A DNA stretch of 64,000 bases from the NCBI GenBank assembly GCA_035318985.1, contig DATHDP010000142.1, positions 4,015 through 68,014 of the forward strand, given 5' to 3'. The DNA is from VBAS01 sp035318985 (GTDB taxonomy: Bacteria; Bacteroidota; Bacteroidia; Chitinophagales; Chitinophagaceae). How positions within the stretch are numbered: position 1 is the stretch's first letter; the number at the start of each line of letters is the position of its first letter. Position numbers and translations under genes: made by a program. Under the pieces are notes generated by a model. It saw only the letters and a program-made list of their open reading frames with translations. It was not told where the DNA came from and ran no database searches. Shown piece after piece: positions 1 through 15,000 of this stretch.

Positions 1-3000
1 ATCCAGTCCATGGTTTGTTTCATCCAGGCCTGCATTTGTTCAGGCGAAGCGATCTTTGAGCCATCTTCATGTCTCATAATTAATGCGTACTGTTCCATTT
101 TTTTAAATTTAAAGTTATTAATTGATGTATACATTAATAACAAACGATTTTCCCGGAATTGGACAATAAAAAAATTATTTTTTAGATCTCATGCTTTTTG
201 ATAGTTCCATCAGCAAATAGATTATTAAACCAATACCAATTGATATGGCAATATCTCTTAGCTCATTGATCTTTGAACTGCTTAACAGCCAAAGGCTAAT
301 TATAACGCCAAAAATGGCGATGATGTTCCCGTATTTTATTTTAAAAAATTTTGATTGTTCGGGTCTCTTTTTGCGAAGCACTATTAATGTTATGCAAACA
401 ATACCATAGATTATTACTCTTGTAATGGCGCTGATGGAGGCGGCAGACAGAAATGAATAATTAAGAGAGATGATTATTGTTACCGTCATAAACAGCAACA
501 ACGACCATGTTGGTGTTTTATATTTTGGATGTATGAATGAGAAAACGATTGGAAATTGTTTTTCTTCACTGAAAGCAAAAGGCAATCTTGAACCAACCAG
601 CGTAATAGCATTTAATGTTCCTGCTACAGAAAACATCGCACCCAAGGCAATAATAGCAGCACCGGGTTTTCCCATAAACAAGCCGGCTGCTTCTGCTAAT
701 GGTTTATCTGATGAAGCAAGAGATGGCAGTGTACCAATACTTACAATTTGTAACATCATATAAATACTTGCAATGATCAGTGCCGCAAGCAGCAACGCAA
801 AAGGGAGATTTTTCTCGGGATTTTTTACTTCTCCTGAATTGACGAGTACCGATTCAAATCCTCCGAATGCAAAAACCAATAACAATACAGTGGATGAAAA
901 GGAGGAGAAACCTGGAACATATTTTACTTCATAATTTGCTGTCTTAATAAAGAAAAAGCCAACTATGATAAATAATAATAGTGGCAGCAATTTGGCGAAG
1001 GTTAAAAAATTATTTACCCGTGTACTTTTTTTTACACCCACATGATTTACATATGCCAAAAAAAGAGTGAGTAAAATGATCGTAATGATCCTTGAAGATG
1101 CTAATGTGAACCATTCAGAAAATACGGAGAGATAGGTGACCAATAAATTGATAAGCGCTGCATAAGTAATAACTCTTGTTACTAACAACAACCAGCCTGT
1201 AAGAAATGCAGGCAATGGACCAAATGAAGAAAGTGCATAGAGATATGGACCTCCAGTTTTATCAAACCGGCTGCTTACTTCTGCAAAACATAAAATGATT
1301 ACAAACACAGCAACCGCACAAACGAGAAATGCTGCTATGCTATAAACGCCAACTTCTTTAAAGGTTTTAGAAGGCAAACCAAATATGCCGGAACCAATAA
1401 CGCCATTGATAACAAGTAATACCATTGCCCATCTACTGATACTTCGATTTAGCATTGGCAAAAGATAGGGAAAATAGTTTGTGCTTTAAGAGAGGTAATT
1501 AGATTGGATTTAAATTCTCTTAATGTCTGCTCCCAATTGTTTCAATCGTTTATCAATATTCTGATAGCCCCTATCGATCTGTTCAATGTTTTGAATAATG
1601 CTGGTTCCTTCTGCACTGAGTGCAGCGATCAATAATGCAACACCGGCACGAATATCAGGGCTGCTCATTTTAATTCCTCTGAGTATTTGTTTACGTTCCA
1701 AACCGATCACTACAGCCCTATGCGGGTCGCAAAGAATAATTTGAGCACCCATATCAATCAGCTTGTCAACAAAGAACAAACGACTCTCAAACATTTTCTG
1801 ATGGATCAATACACTTCCTTTAGCTTGTATTGCTGTAACTAAAACAATACTTAAAAGATCGGGAGTAAATCCTGGCCATGGATGATCATAAATTGTAAGC
1901 ACTCCTCCGTCGAAATAACGATGCACTTCATAAACTTCCTGTTCCGGAATATGAATATCATCACCGTTAAAATTCATTTGTATTCCCAGTTGTTGAAATT
2001 TTTCCGGAATGATACCAAGATGTTGAATACCGACATTTTTAATTATAATATCACTTTGGGTCATTGCTGCAAGACCGATAAATGATCCTACTTCGATCAT
2101 ATCAGGTAACATTGTATGCGATGTGCCACCGAGATAAGGGACGCCTTCAACAATAAGCATATTACTTCCAATACCGCTGATCTTTGCACCCATGCTGCTT
2201 AGCATTTTGCATAATTGCTGAACGTATGGCTCGCAAGCGGCATTATATATTGTTGTGATTCCATTTGCCATCACTGCAGCCATAAGAATATTCGCTGTTC
2301 CAGTTACTGATGGTTCGTCAAGTAATAAATTAGTGCCTTTCAGATTCGGAGCTTCAAGATGAAAGAATCCATCTTCTTCATGATAAATAAAATTGGCGCC
2401 GAGTTTTTCAAAACCGATTATGTGTGTATCGAGTCTTCGTCTTCCTATTTTATCACCGCCAGGTTTTGGAATAAATGCTTTTCTGAACCGTGCCAACATT
2501 GGTCCGGCAAACATCACTGATCCACGAAGCCTTCCACTTTTTTTTCTGAATGTTTCACTGTGTAAGAAATCGATATTTACATCATTCGCCTGGAAAATAC
2601 ATTTATCCCTTTGAAGTCTTTCAATTTTTACATTCATATCCCCTAGTAACTCGATCAAAAGATTTACATCGAGTATATCCGGAATATTATTGATCGTAAC
2701 TTTTTCAGGAGTAAGCAGCACAGCGCTGATGATCTGCAACGCTTCATTTTTTGCACCTTGTGGAATGATCTCGCCTTTCAGTTTTTTACCACCTTGAACT
2801 TCGAATGAATGCATGTTGTCCTAAGTATTAAGTATAAAGATAAAAAAGTATATAAGTTAATGAGGTATCAAAAACAAAAGTTGACCTCATCGAAGATCAA
2901 CTTTTATACTTTATAAACTTAGATACTTTATTTTAAGATCAATATCTTTTCTTCTTGTATCCACCACCGCCTCCGCCACGATTATCACGACTATCGTGTC

Positions 3001-6000
3001 TTCTACCTCCTCCGCCATTACTGCCACCACCACGTTGTTGAAACTTTCCACCTCTTGGTTTTCCGTAACCACCTCTATCCCTGTCACGCATATCCTGCTG
3101 TGGGCGGTATGCCTTTACAAAAGGAGTATTAGTAAAGGTGAGTTGACCATCAGTGATGCCAGTCAATTCACTTTGAATGGCGTCGTCATGTACTATTTCT
3201 TTATGCCAGTTATTATATGCAAGCTTCATGTAATAGGCTACTGCATTTGCAAAACCAAGTCGCTTATCAGGGTTATCTTCTTTTAATGCTTTATTGATAA
3301 CCACTTCAAGATTTTTACCCAAATGTGAGAATTTGGGGTAGCGTTTTGGATAATGAAGCGGTTTGGGCTTTGCTTTTAGTGTTTCCTTTGTAGGAATGGG
3401 GTAAGGCGATTTTACTTCAAGTTTAAAATCAGAGATCAGAAAAAGGTGATCCCAGAGTTTATGCCTGAAATCTTCCACGTTTTTCAAGTGGGGGTTTAAA
3501 AAACCCATCAATTCAATAACAGCCTGTGAGTTAGCCTGGCGTCTATCAGGGTCCTCGATACTTAATAAATGTTCGATCATCTTTTGAATATGGCGACCAT
3601 ACTCACGCATTACCAACTGATTTCTTATAGTATTATATTCCATGAAATGTGATTAGTGAAGTAACAAATGTAGAAAAAGAGTTCGAGATGTTTGAAACTT
3701 TGAAGTTTAAAGGGAAGGAAAAAAGAAGGGGCCCCGAACCAAGGCCCCTTTTACAAGCCACCATCCTCTTCCACCTAAGAGGTCGTTTAATGATCAGAAG
3801 TTGATTGACGACTGGACAGTAGACTCGTTACGTTCTTGCCACATCATTTTCATTTTCGCTTATGTAACGGCGGTTTCATCATAGGTCAGCACCGGCGTCT
3901 CAACCTGATCGCTGTAATAATGTATATAAATAAGAGCTTTTAGAATAAATTTTCGCTGCATAGAGTAACAAATATGATACCAATAATGAATTATGATTTT
4001 ATTTTATTCAAAGAATTTTTTTTGAATTCGGATGTCTTTATCGGCGAGAAAATCATAAACAGTTTTTGATGATCATTTCTTATTTCCTATTGACAAAAGT
4101 ATAACCCGTTATTATCAATTACAATTGTAAATATGCCTGCTATTTTATCTGTTTAAAACTTTATTAAAGGTGAAAACTTTCATCAATAAACTACGTCAGT
4201 TGAGTGTAAAAAAAGAGAGTCTAGGAATGTTGATTTACTACCAGCAATGCTGTTTTTACAAGACAAAAGCTGGTTTTTTCCATGCACAAATCACTTCGGT
4301 TACCTTTGTTTCTTATGAATATTGCCGTTTATTCACCGGTTTCGAAAGATATCAACGGGGCCGGTTTTATTGTTGAAACATTCTTTTTGTTGGCTAAGCA
4401 GCATCCTGAAAACAGATTTATTATAATAACTGATCAAAAACCAACAGAACAATTTTCATTTCATTCAAATATTGAAACCATTTTGGTAAGGCCTCTCTCT
4501 GAAAATGCTATATTAAGAAAGATATGGTGGGATATAAAATTACCGGCGATATTAAAAAAAGTAAAAGCAGATCTGTTTCTTTCATTTCATAATGCCTGCT
4601 CATTAACTGCTGTTATTCCTCAATTATTGATAATTCAAGACCTGGAAAGAGCAAGAAAGGCTCATATTAAAAAAGTTAAATTATTGGTTGTATCATGTGG
4701 GTCGATGAAAAAGAAGCTAATTGAAAAATTTGAAATAGGAGAAGAAAAAATAGCCGTCATATATCCGCCAGCAAATAAGATGTATGAACCAGCTAATGAA
4801 CAAGAAAAAGAAGCCGTAAAAAATAAATACAGTGAAGACAAAGAATTTTTTTTATCCAACGGTATATTTCCAGAACAAAAAAACTTTATAGATCTTTTAA
4901 AATCTTTTTCTCATTTTAAAAAAAGACAGCAAAGCAGTTTCAAATTATTAGTAATTGCCTCATCCAATTCATTTTTTCAAAAAAGCCTTGAGGGCTATAA
5001 ATACAGGAACGATGTAAAAGTTATTGATATAAAAGATAAACAAGAAGAAGCATTGATCACTGCTTCAGCGTATGCCGTAGTTCTTCCATTTAATACAAAT
5101 GAAGACATGATAGCAGGATTAAATGCTACCCGATCGGGTGTACCGGTGATCGCAGTAAAAAATTCAAAAATTAATGAAGCGTTTGGAGATGCCGCCTCAT
5201 ATTCTGAAACCAAAGCAACAAAAGATGTTGGAGAAAAAATGATGCAGGTCTACACAGATGAAAACTATCGTACCCGGTTAATTGAAAAAGGAAAACATGT
5301 TGCCGGAAACTATACAAGTGAAAAAACCGCCGAACTGCTATGGCAATCTATTATAAAGGCGTTAGAGTGAATTGAGTTATTTTTGCCGCCAATTTATAAT
5401 TGTATAAAATGAAGACCTCAACAATTACAGTAGATGTTCAATTGAACGATGATAAGGTGCCCGAAGCAATTTTATGGAAAGCTTCAGACTCAACAATAGA
5501 AAATGCACAAAAAGCAAAAGCAATGATGCTGTCTTTTTGGGATGGCGCAGAAAAGACCGCATTGCGTATTGATCTTTGGACAAAAGAAATGATGATAGAT
5601 GAAATGACAGATTTCTTTTATCAAACATTAATGACCATGGCCGATACTTATAATCGTGCAACTCAACATGAAGAGTTAGTTGAGGAAATGAAAAAATTCG
5701 CACATGAATTTTATCATAAGTCAAGAGAAAAACAAATGAAGGAAAATAAAGCCTAATCTCAAACACAAACTAAAAAGCATGAGTCTCGAACAAAAAATAA
5801 TGGGGGATCTTAAAACTGCGATGCTTGCAAAAGATGAAAAAGCATTGCGCAGTCTCAGGGCTATCAAAGCGGCTATCTTATTAGCAAAAACATCTGAAGG
5901 TTCCGGTGGTGAATTAAAAGAGGATGATGAAGTAAAGCTGTTGCAAAAATTAGTAAAGCAACGTAAGGATTCACTTGAAATTTTCCAGCAACAAAATCGC

Positions 6001-9000
6001 ACTGATCTTGCACAAAAAGAACAGGAAGAGATTGAAATAATTGAAAAGTTTTTACCAAAACAGCTTTCTGCTGATGAAATAAAAGCAGAATTATCTGTCA
6101 TCATCAATGAAGTGGGTGCAACATCTCCGGCAGATATGGGAAAAGTAATGGGTGCTGCGACAAAAAAACTTGCAGGCAAAGCAGATGGTAAAACGATATC
6201 TGCATTGGTAAAAGAGATGCTTACGAAATAGTAAATCTCGAGTGAATGGCTTCAAATAATGAAAAACACGAGAATACTAGTCTTGAATATGGTTTTTTAA
6301 TTTTTGGGATAGGCCTGACTGTTTTTTCAGTCATTTACACTATTAGCGATGGAATCTCTTTTTTGTTTTTCGTAAAACCTAGAGGAACAAGATTAACAGG
6401 TATTCCGGGTATTTTTATTTTAATAACTGGGTTTATTATGGTTTATTTTTCTCTCCGGAAAATTTTTTTGTCAAAGAAAAAAAATAAATGATCCTTGATA
6501 TAATTGTTGCTGTGATCTTAATTGTTGCTGTTATCAAAGGATACCGGCAAGGATTGATCGTTGCGCTTTTTTCTTTCGTGGCATTTGCTATCGGTCTCGC
6601 TGCAGCCATAAAGCTTTCAGTTGTTGCAGCAGACTATATAGGCAAGGCGGTAAAAATTTCAGATAAATGGTTGCCAATAGTTTCTTTTTCTGTTGTTTTT
6701 TTAATAGTTGTGTTGTTGGTAAGATTGGGTGCAAAATTTATTCAAAAGACAGTTGAGTTTGCAATGCTAGGATGGGCAAACAAGATCGGCGGGATTTTAC
6801 TATATGTTGGCCTATACATTTTAATTTTCAGTGTACTGCTTTTTTATGCGGATCAAATGAATTTTATAAAGCCAGAAACAAAAAGAGAATCTGTTACTTA
6901 TTCCCATATTCAGCCTTGGGGACCGAAATTGATGGATGGATTGGGAAAAATTATTCCAGTTTTTAAAGGGATGTTCCAGGACCTTGAAGATTTTTTTGAT
7001 AACGTTTCAAAAGAAGTACCACCGGCCAATTAATTTTTGAATCGTGGCATTCAATTAACCCTGAACTTTGCAGTAAATCATCTATTTTAGCAAAAATTAA
7101 TTGCTGGGAATATTATGCCCTACGAGGTGAAAAATAAGGATAAGTTTAAGTTTGTTGAAGAAGGTGAGGGAGAGCCCCTTGTACTTCTTCACGGTCTTTT
7201 TGGAGCTCTTAGTAACTTCGAAACTCTTATTGAGTATTTCCGTCAGCATTATAAAGTTATTGTTCCTATTCTTCCATTATTTGAGCTAGATATTCTTCAT
7301 TCAACAGTTGGTGGTATTGCTAAGTTTGTGCATCGATTTTTAGAATCGAGAGATTTGCAAAATGTGCATTTACTTGGTAACTCTCTTGGAGGTCATGTTG
7401 CCCTGATTCATGTACTAAAACATCCCGAAAGGATCAAATCATTGACTTTAACTGGCAGTTCTGGATTATTTGAAAATGGAATGGGGGATAGTTACCCCAA
7501 GAGAGGCGACTATGAATACATAAAAAACAAAACTGAGCTGACTTTTTATGATCCTAAAACTGCCACAAAAGAATTAGTGGATGAAGTATACGGTATCATA
7601 AATAACAGGATAAAAGCGATCAAAATAATTTCACTTGCAAAGAGCGCCATTAGAAATAATCTTGGGGAAGAACTCAATCAAATCAAACAACCTACGTTAT
7701 TAATATGGGGAAATAATGACAACATTACCCCGCCTTTTGTAGCCCGTGAGTTCAATAAGTTGATACCCAATAGTGAATTGCATTTTGTAGATAAATGCGG
7801 GCATGCTCCAATGATGGAGGTGCCGGATGAATTCAATATCATCTTGCATAAATTTTTAAAAAAACTCAACGAGCCTGCAACAGTAGCATAGGAGTTGCTG
7901 TCTCTAAATGAAAAGCCACTTATTCATGTTAACCCGTGAACTCATATCTCCATCTTTACCTGTTCTTCATTTGCATGATAAAATTTTTAATTCGTTGCAG
8001 ATGATGAATGATTGTCATGTTTCTCACCTGGCAGTAGATGACGATGGAAAATACGTAGGGTTAGTGAATGAAGAAAGCTTAATGCAAGCCACTGATGACA
8101 CTGTTGAGATCAGGGAAATGAAGGAAAGCTTTCACGGATTTTTTGTAAATGAAAATGACCATTTTCTAAAAGCATTACAACTTGCTGTGGAAAACAGGCT
8201 TAGTGTAATACCTGTGATAGACGAGAATAAAAATTTGCTTGGTGTAGTAAGTTATCGTGAATTGTTGAAACAGGCATCGGAATTCATGAATGTGAAAGAT
8301 CCTGGCGGGTTAATTGTATTAGAATTGGAGACGAATAGTTATTCTTTTAGTGAAATAAGCCGGCTTGTGGAAACAAATGACGCCCAGATCACACAATTGA
8401 ATACTTATACAAATCCGCAAACAGGTTTAATGCAGGTTACAATAAAGATCAATAAAACTGAAATATCAGATATTGTCGCTACTTTTCAACGCTATGAGTA
8501 TAATGTGAAATATTATTTTGGTGAAGAATTGTATGAGAATGAATTGAGGAGTAATTATGATAACCTGATGAATTATCTCAAACTCTGATGATTCTTTCTC
8601 TTCTCTTTAAGCCTCAAAATCTCTTATCTTACAAAAATTGGTTTTATACAGTAGAGTTATGCAGCGGATGGCGAAAATTTCAGTAATCATTTTTATCACA
8701 GTTATGTCTGCGGGTTTTGTTAATGCACAACCCGGCGTGCCAAAAATATCTATTGCAGATTCCATCAAGCTTTATTCTCAGCAACCAGGTTCAGCAAATT
8801 TGTTTACTATCAGGGAAATTGCTATTTCCGGAAATAAGAAAACAAAGGAATCAGTTATTCTTCGGGAGCTTCCTTTTAAATCAGGCGAAATTTATAACCT
8901 TTCAGACCTTGTAAAAGAATTTGAAATAGGAAGAAAGCGATTATTAAATACTGCGTTGTTTCATGAAGTGGTGGTGGCCTTAAAAGGGTTTGAAGGTAAT

Positions 9001-12000
9001 AATATAGATATACTTGTTGCAGTTAAAGAAAGATGGTATTTATTTCCTGTTCCTTATATAAAGTTTGTTGACAGAAATCTCAACCAATGGATCGTGGAAC
9101 AAAATGCAAAGCTTGACCGGATTAATTATGGATTAAAAGTATTATACAATAACGTCAGCGGTCGAAATGATAAATTAAATCTATACCTGATCAATGGGTA
9201 TACCAAACAAATTTCACTTAGCTATGACAGGCCATACATAGATAAGAAAATGAAATGGGGAATAAATACCGGATTCATGATTGGCAAAAACAGGGAAGTA
9301 AATTACAATACGATCTATGATAAGCAGGTATTTTTTAAAGACACTAATAACTTTGTTCGTTCTTTTACGAGGGCATATGCTGAAGCAACCTATCGTCCGG
9401 CAATAAAAACAAGACATCGCTTTGGGATCTCTTACACGTTAGAAAAAATAACTGATACTATCGTATCACTTAATCCTTCTTATTTTACAGATGGGAGAGA
9501 TAAGTTTTCTTTTCCTGAATTTTATTACCTCATGAATTATACGGATGTTGATTATAATCCTTACCCATTAAAGGGGTATATACTCGAACTATATCTTGCA
9601 AAAAGGGGGCTTAATAAAGAAACAAATATGTGGTCGTTGAGTGCAAAAGCCAGCGGGAGTTGGGAAATAGCAAAAAAACTATACTTCGGTGCGAAATTAG
9701 CCGGTGTTGTAAAAGCTCCTTTTAACCAGCCTTATTTTAATCAACGGTTATTTGGATACGGCGATTTTTTTATGCAAGGATATGAGTATTATGTGGTAGA
9801 TGGAGTAGCAGGGGGATATGCAAAAGCAAGCTTAACCAGCGAGATCCTGAATTTAGGGTTTCATGTAAAAAGAAAGAAAGACGTAATACCATATCGGATT
9901 CCATTCAAGGCCTATGCAAAAACATTTGTAAATGCCGGTTATGCATATCATCCCACTCCGGAAACAAACACACTTAATAATCGCATGCTTTATTCATGGG
10001 GTGTTGGTATCGATATTCTCACACACTATGATTTTACTTTAAAGTTTGAATGGAGTTTCAATGTGTTAGGGGAAAACGGTTTATATTTACATAGAAAGAC
10101 CATTTTCTGATTCTCCACATTTATGAAGATTGCTATTTACAGCAGGTTATTAGAAGAAGATAAGCGAAGTGATGTTCAGTTTTTTTTTGATGAATTAGCC
10201 CGTCAAAAAATTGCAGCTGCAGTTTTTCTACCTTTTTATGAAGAAATAAAAGACCGGATCAATCTTCCGGCAGACACATCAACTTTTTACTTATCCGATG
10301 ATCTTACAAATGATATAGAATTTGTGATCAGTCTTGGGGGCGATGGTACTTTACTTGATACTGTTGGCTTAGTAAGAGATAAGGGAATACCCATCATGGG
10401 TATAAATTTTGGAAGACTTGGCTTCCTGGCAAGTATCGGACGTGAACAATTAGCAGATGCTGTGAAAGCATTAAAGAAGCAAACGTATGTGATCGATAAA
10501 AGAACAATGATCCATCTTAATGCCAGTATCTCTATGTTTGGTAACGTGCCTTTTGCATTAAATGAATTTTCAATTCATAAGAGAGACACGGCTCCCATGA
10601 TAAAGATTCACACATATCTTAACGGAGAATTTTTAAATACATATTGGGCTGACGGATTAATTGTTTCCACCCCGACTGGTTCCACCGGTTATTCTTTAAG
10701 CTGCAATGGTCCTATCATGTTTCCGGAGGCCGGAAGCTTTTTAATTACTCCAGTAGCACCGCATAACTTAAATGTAAGACCGATCGTTGTACCTGACGAT
10801 AACATCATTTCATTTGAAATAGAAAGCCGGACAGACCAGATAATTTGTGCACTTGACAGTCGCCGGGAAATAGTAAGTAAAAATGTACAGCTGGCTGTTA
10901 AGAAAGAAGGATTTTTACTTAACCTGCTTCGACTTACTGAAAATAATTTCCTTCAAACACTGCATAATAAACTGACCTGGGGTCTTGATAAACGCAATTA
11001 AAACCCATTCTCTTAACATTCCGTGAAATCATTCTGTTTCAGACAATCCGGGATAGTTTTTTTCGTTTTAAGAGACTGAATTCTTATTTTGCAAGATGTT
11101 TCGGACACTATTACTTCTGACGGTTACCAGTTTATCTTCCCTTTTTGTTTCTGCACAGCGTGAAGCTGTGATACAGGAAGGTGAATTTGGTTTTGGTATG
11201 GGTGCAGCTCATTACTTCGGCGACTTAAATACAAGAGCTCATGTAAACAGACCCAAGATCGCCGCAACCGCTTTCTTCCGTAAAAATTTTGGAAATTATA
11301 TTGCCTTAAGAGTAGGTGCAAGTTTTGCACAATTGGGCTATTCTGATATTTATAATACTCACAATGATTATATGAAGGCCCGCAACCTCAGTTTTAATTC
11401 TAATGTTTGGGAATTAGCGCTGCAGGGTGATTTTAATTTTTTCCGTTTTATGCCCGGCGAACCCGGATATAACTTCACACCTTATATAACTTTTGGAATC
11501 GGTGTTTTCAATTATGATCCATATGCAATGCTGAGTGGTCAAAAATATTTTCTTCGTCCGCTGAATACAGAAGGACAGGGCAATGCTTTATATCCAGATC
11601 GTAAGCCTTATGGTTCGATGGCATTCTGCGTTCCTTTTGGCGCAGGTTTTAAGTATTCCATCAATGAAAACATAAATGTTGGTTTTGAACTTGTACATCG
11701 TGTAACAGGCACTGATTATCTCGATGACGTAAGCACAACTTATGTTGACCCATCTGTATTTCCACCATTGCCCGATGGTAGTCCATCGCCGGCTTATTTG
11801 CTGCATGATCGTTCCTACGAAGTTGGAGAACCAATTGGAATAGTTGGAAGGCAACGCGGCGTTAGTACACAGAAAGATCAGTTTATTACCGGAATTTTTT
11901 ATATCTCATTCAACCTGCAAAGTTATAAATGCCCCTCCGCTAACTAAAGCATTAAAAATATTTCGTTTGAAAACTACCCGCAGGTAGTTTTTTATTTTCT

Positions 12001-15000
12001 TACCTTAATAGTGTTTAACGATTGGTATGGCATAATAAATGCCACTATTTTTTACAATTAAACTAATAACGATGACACTAATTGGATTTTTAGTTCTGCT
12101 GGCAATAGCTGCCATTTGCGGCGCAATAGGACAATCAATTGCAGGTTATGACCTGGGTGGATGTCTTGTATCAATAGTAGTGGGTTTTATCGGCGCATAC
12201 CTGGGTATGTGGTTAGCCGGGAAAATGGGACTGCCAGAATTCTTTACGGTCAATATTCAAGGCAAGCCGTTTCCAATTATATGGTCAGTTATTGGCTCGG
12301 CTTTATTTACTCTCATTGTGGCATTGATTCGAAGGGCATTTCTTGGTGGGAAGAGATATTGATTCAAAATCCTACTTATTGTCATTTTAATTGGTACTGA
12401 TTAGTTCCAAAGTCAATTACTTACTTTTTGAAATTCTGACTTCAACCTTTGTTTTTCTTAACTTTGGTCGCTAAATTTTTATCGTAAGATGTCTGATCTC
12501 TTAAGCCAGGTTGATAAAACTCGTCTTCCCCGTCACATCGCAATCATTATGGATGGCAATGGTCGTTGGGCAAAAGAACAGGGGCAAGACAGGCTTTTCG
12601 GCCATTTTCACGGAGTGGAAAGTGTAAGAAATATTGTTGAGGGCTGTGCCGAGCTTGGTGTTGAATATTTAACCCTCTATGCTTTTTCAACCGAAAATTG
12701 GGACAGACCAGAATATGAAGTAGTGGGGTTAATGGAGTTGCTCGTTGCTACAATTCATAACGAAGTAGAAAGCCTTCATAAAAATAATATCCGGTTGCAT
12801 GTGATCGGTGATATGAACATGCTGCCTGAATATGCAAAAAAGGAATTGGAAGAAGCGCTGTCTCACACAAAAAGTAATACCGGCTTGAATCTTATTATGG
12901 CTTTAAGCTATAGCGGTCGTTGGGAATTGCTTAATGCGGTTAAGAGTATAGCTCATAAAGTAAAAAAAGGAGAATTAGCTGTTGAAGATATTGATCAGGA
13001 TACATTGCAGCAGCACCTGGTTACAAGCGACTTTCCTGATCCGGAACTAATGATAAGAACCAGCGGTGAATACCGGATCAGTAATTTTCTTTTATATCAA
13101 TTGGCCTATGCAGAATTATATTTCACACATGTTCGCTGGCCGGATTTTAGAAAACAACATTTGTACGAAGCCATCATCGACTACCAGGGGAGAGAACGGA
13201 GATTTGGAAAAACAGGGGAGCAGGTAAAAACTGAAGAAATCAGCCATTAAATAGAGTCAAATCAGCAATAATAGCCAACATGGCCAATCTCGGGTCATGG
13301 TTAATGACGGAACTTTTTAATTTGGCCAATTTGTTTACTTTCTTTTTAACAAACACTTCAACTTTTTACCGTTAATTTGCCGCCTTTAAAGGCTGTCCCT
13401 GTGGATTTTTAGATGAACTCCTTGGGCTTTTAATATTGACTGAACAGATCAACTAACAATGCAAAGAACTCTACAAAGATTTTGTTTACTGCTTACGGTA
13501 GTTTTTACTTCCATTATCAGTGCAAATGCTCAAAACCCGACGGATACAATACCCAAGCCCACTTCAGTTGATCCTAATCTTCTTGCATGGCAAAATTCTA
13601 ACCGGCCAAGAGAATATACGGTCGCAGCCATAAAAGTCACAGGTGTTTTTTACCTCGATTCAGCTATCGTTGCAAGTATATCCGGGTTACAGGTTGGTGA
13701 TAAAATTTTACATCCCGGCGGCGACCAATTTCCAAAAGCAATTGCAAATCTTTGGAAGCAACGTTTATTTTCCAACGTTGAGATATATGTTACAAAAGTT
13801 GATGGCGATAATATCGATTTGGAGATCCATGTAATGGAAAGACCACGACTGGGGAATTATGATTTTAAGGGAATAAAAAAATCAGAAGAAGAAGAATTAG
13901 TAGGAAAAATTGGTTTGGCGAAACAAACCATTGTAACAGAAAATACTCGCCGGACTGCCGAAGAGGTAATAAAAAAATATTATGGAGAAAAAGGATACCT
14001 CAATTTAAAACTCGAGATAAAGGAAAGACTTGATACTAGTTATGTCAATTCCATCTTCATGACCTTTATTATTGATAAAGGCGATAAAGTAAAAGTGAAC
14101 AACATCAATTTCTTTGGCAATGAAACTATTTCAGACCTTAAGCTAAAGAAAAAAATGAAAGGCACACATGAATTGAGCCGGCTTACTCTTTTTCCTGACA
14201 AAGACTCAACGATCTTTGGAGAAAACCCGCGGACTACTTTTAAGCAATATTTGCGTGACAAGGGTTTTTTGTCTCTCACTAAAACAAAGAATTTTCTTGA
14301 TCCCTGGTTCCGGTTTAAATTACTCTCCTCTGCAAAATTCAATGAAAAGAAATTTAATGAAGACCAGGAAAAGATCATTGAATATTATAACGCTATCGGC
14401 TACCGCGATGCGATAATTGAAGATGTAAAACCCTATACGATCTCCAGTGGAAATGTCAACATTGATTTTAAAATAAGTGAAGGCCATAAATATTATTTTG
14501 GAAACATTACCTGGAAGGGGAATTCAAAATACACTGACTCAATACTGAATGTGATTTTAGGAATTCATAAAGGGGACGTTTATAATATTGAAACGTTGAA
14601 TCAACGATTGGGTAAACAACTTACACCAGAAGGTGGCGATATCAGCGGATTATACATGGATGATGGTTATCTGTTTTTCCGTGCTGAAGCAGTGGAAACA
14701 GCTGTTTATAATGACACTATCGATCATGAAATAAGAATGATCGAAGGCCCGCAAGCAAGAATAAAAAATATAAAGATTTCCGGTAACGACAGAACAAAAG
14801 AACATGTGATCCGTCGTGAACTTAGAACAATACCTGGTGAACTTTTCAGCCGTCAGGATCTTATTCGTTCGCAAAGAGAATTGGGCCAGCTAAATTATTT
14901 CAACCAGGAAACTATCGGTATCAACCCTATCCCAAATCCTGAAGATGGAACAGTGGATATTCATTATAAGGTAGAAGAAAAGTCTTCTGACCAGTTGGAA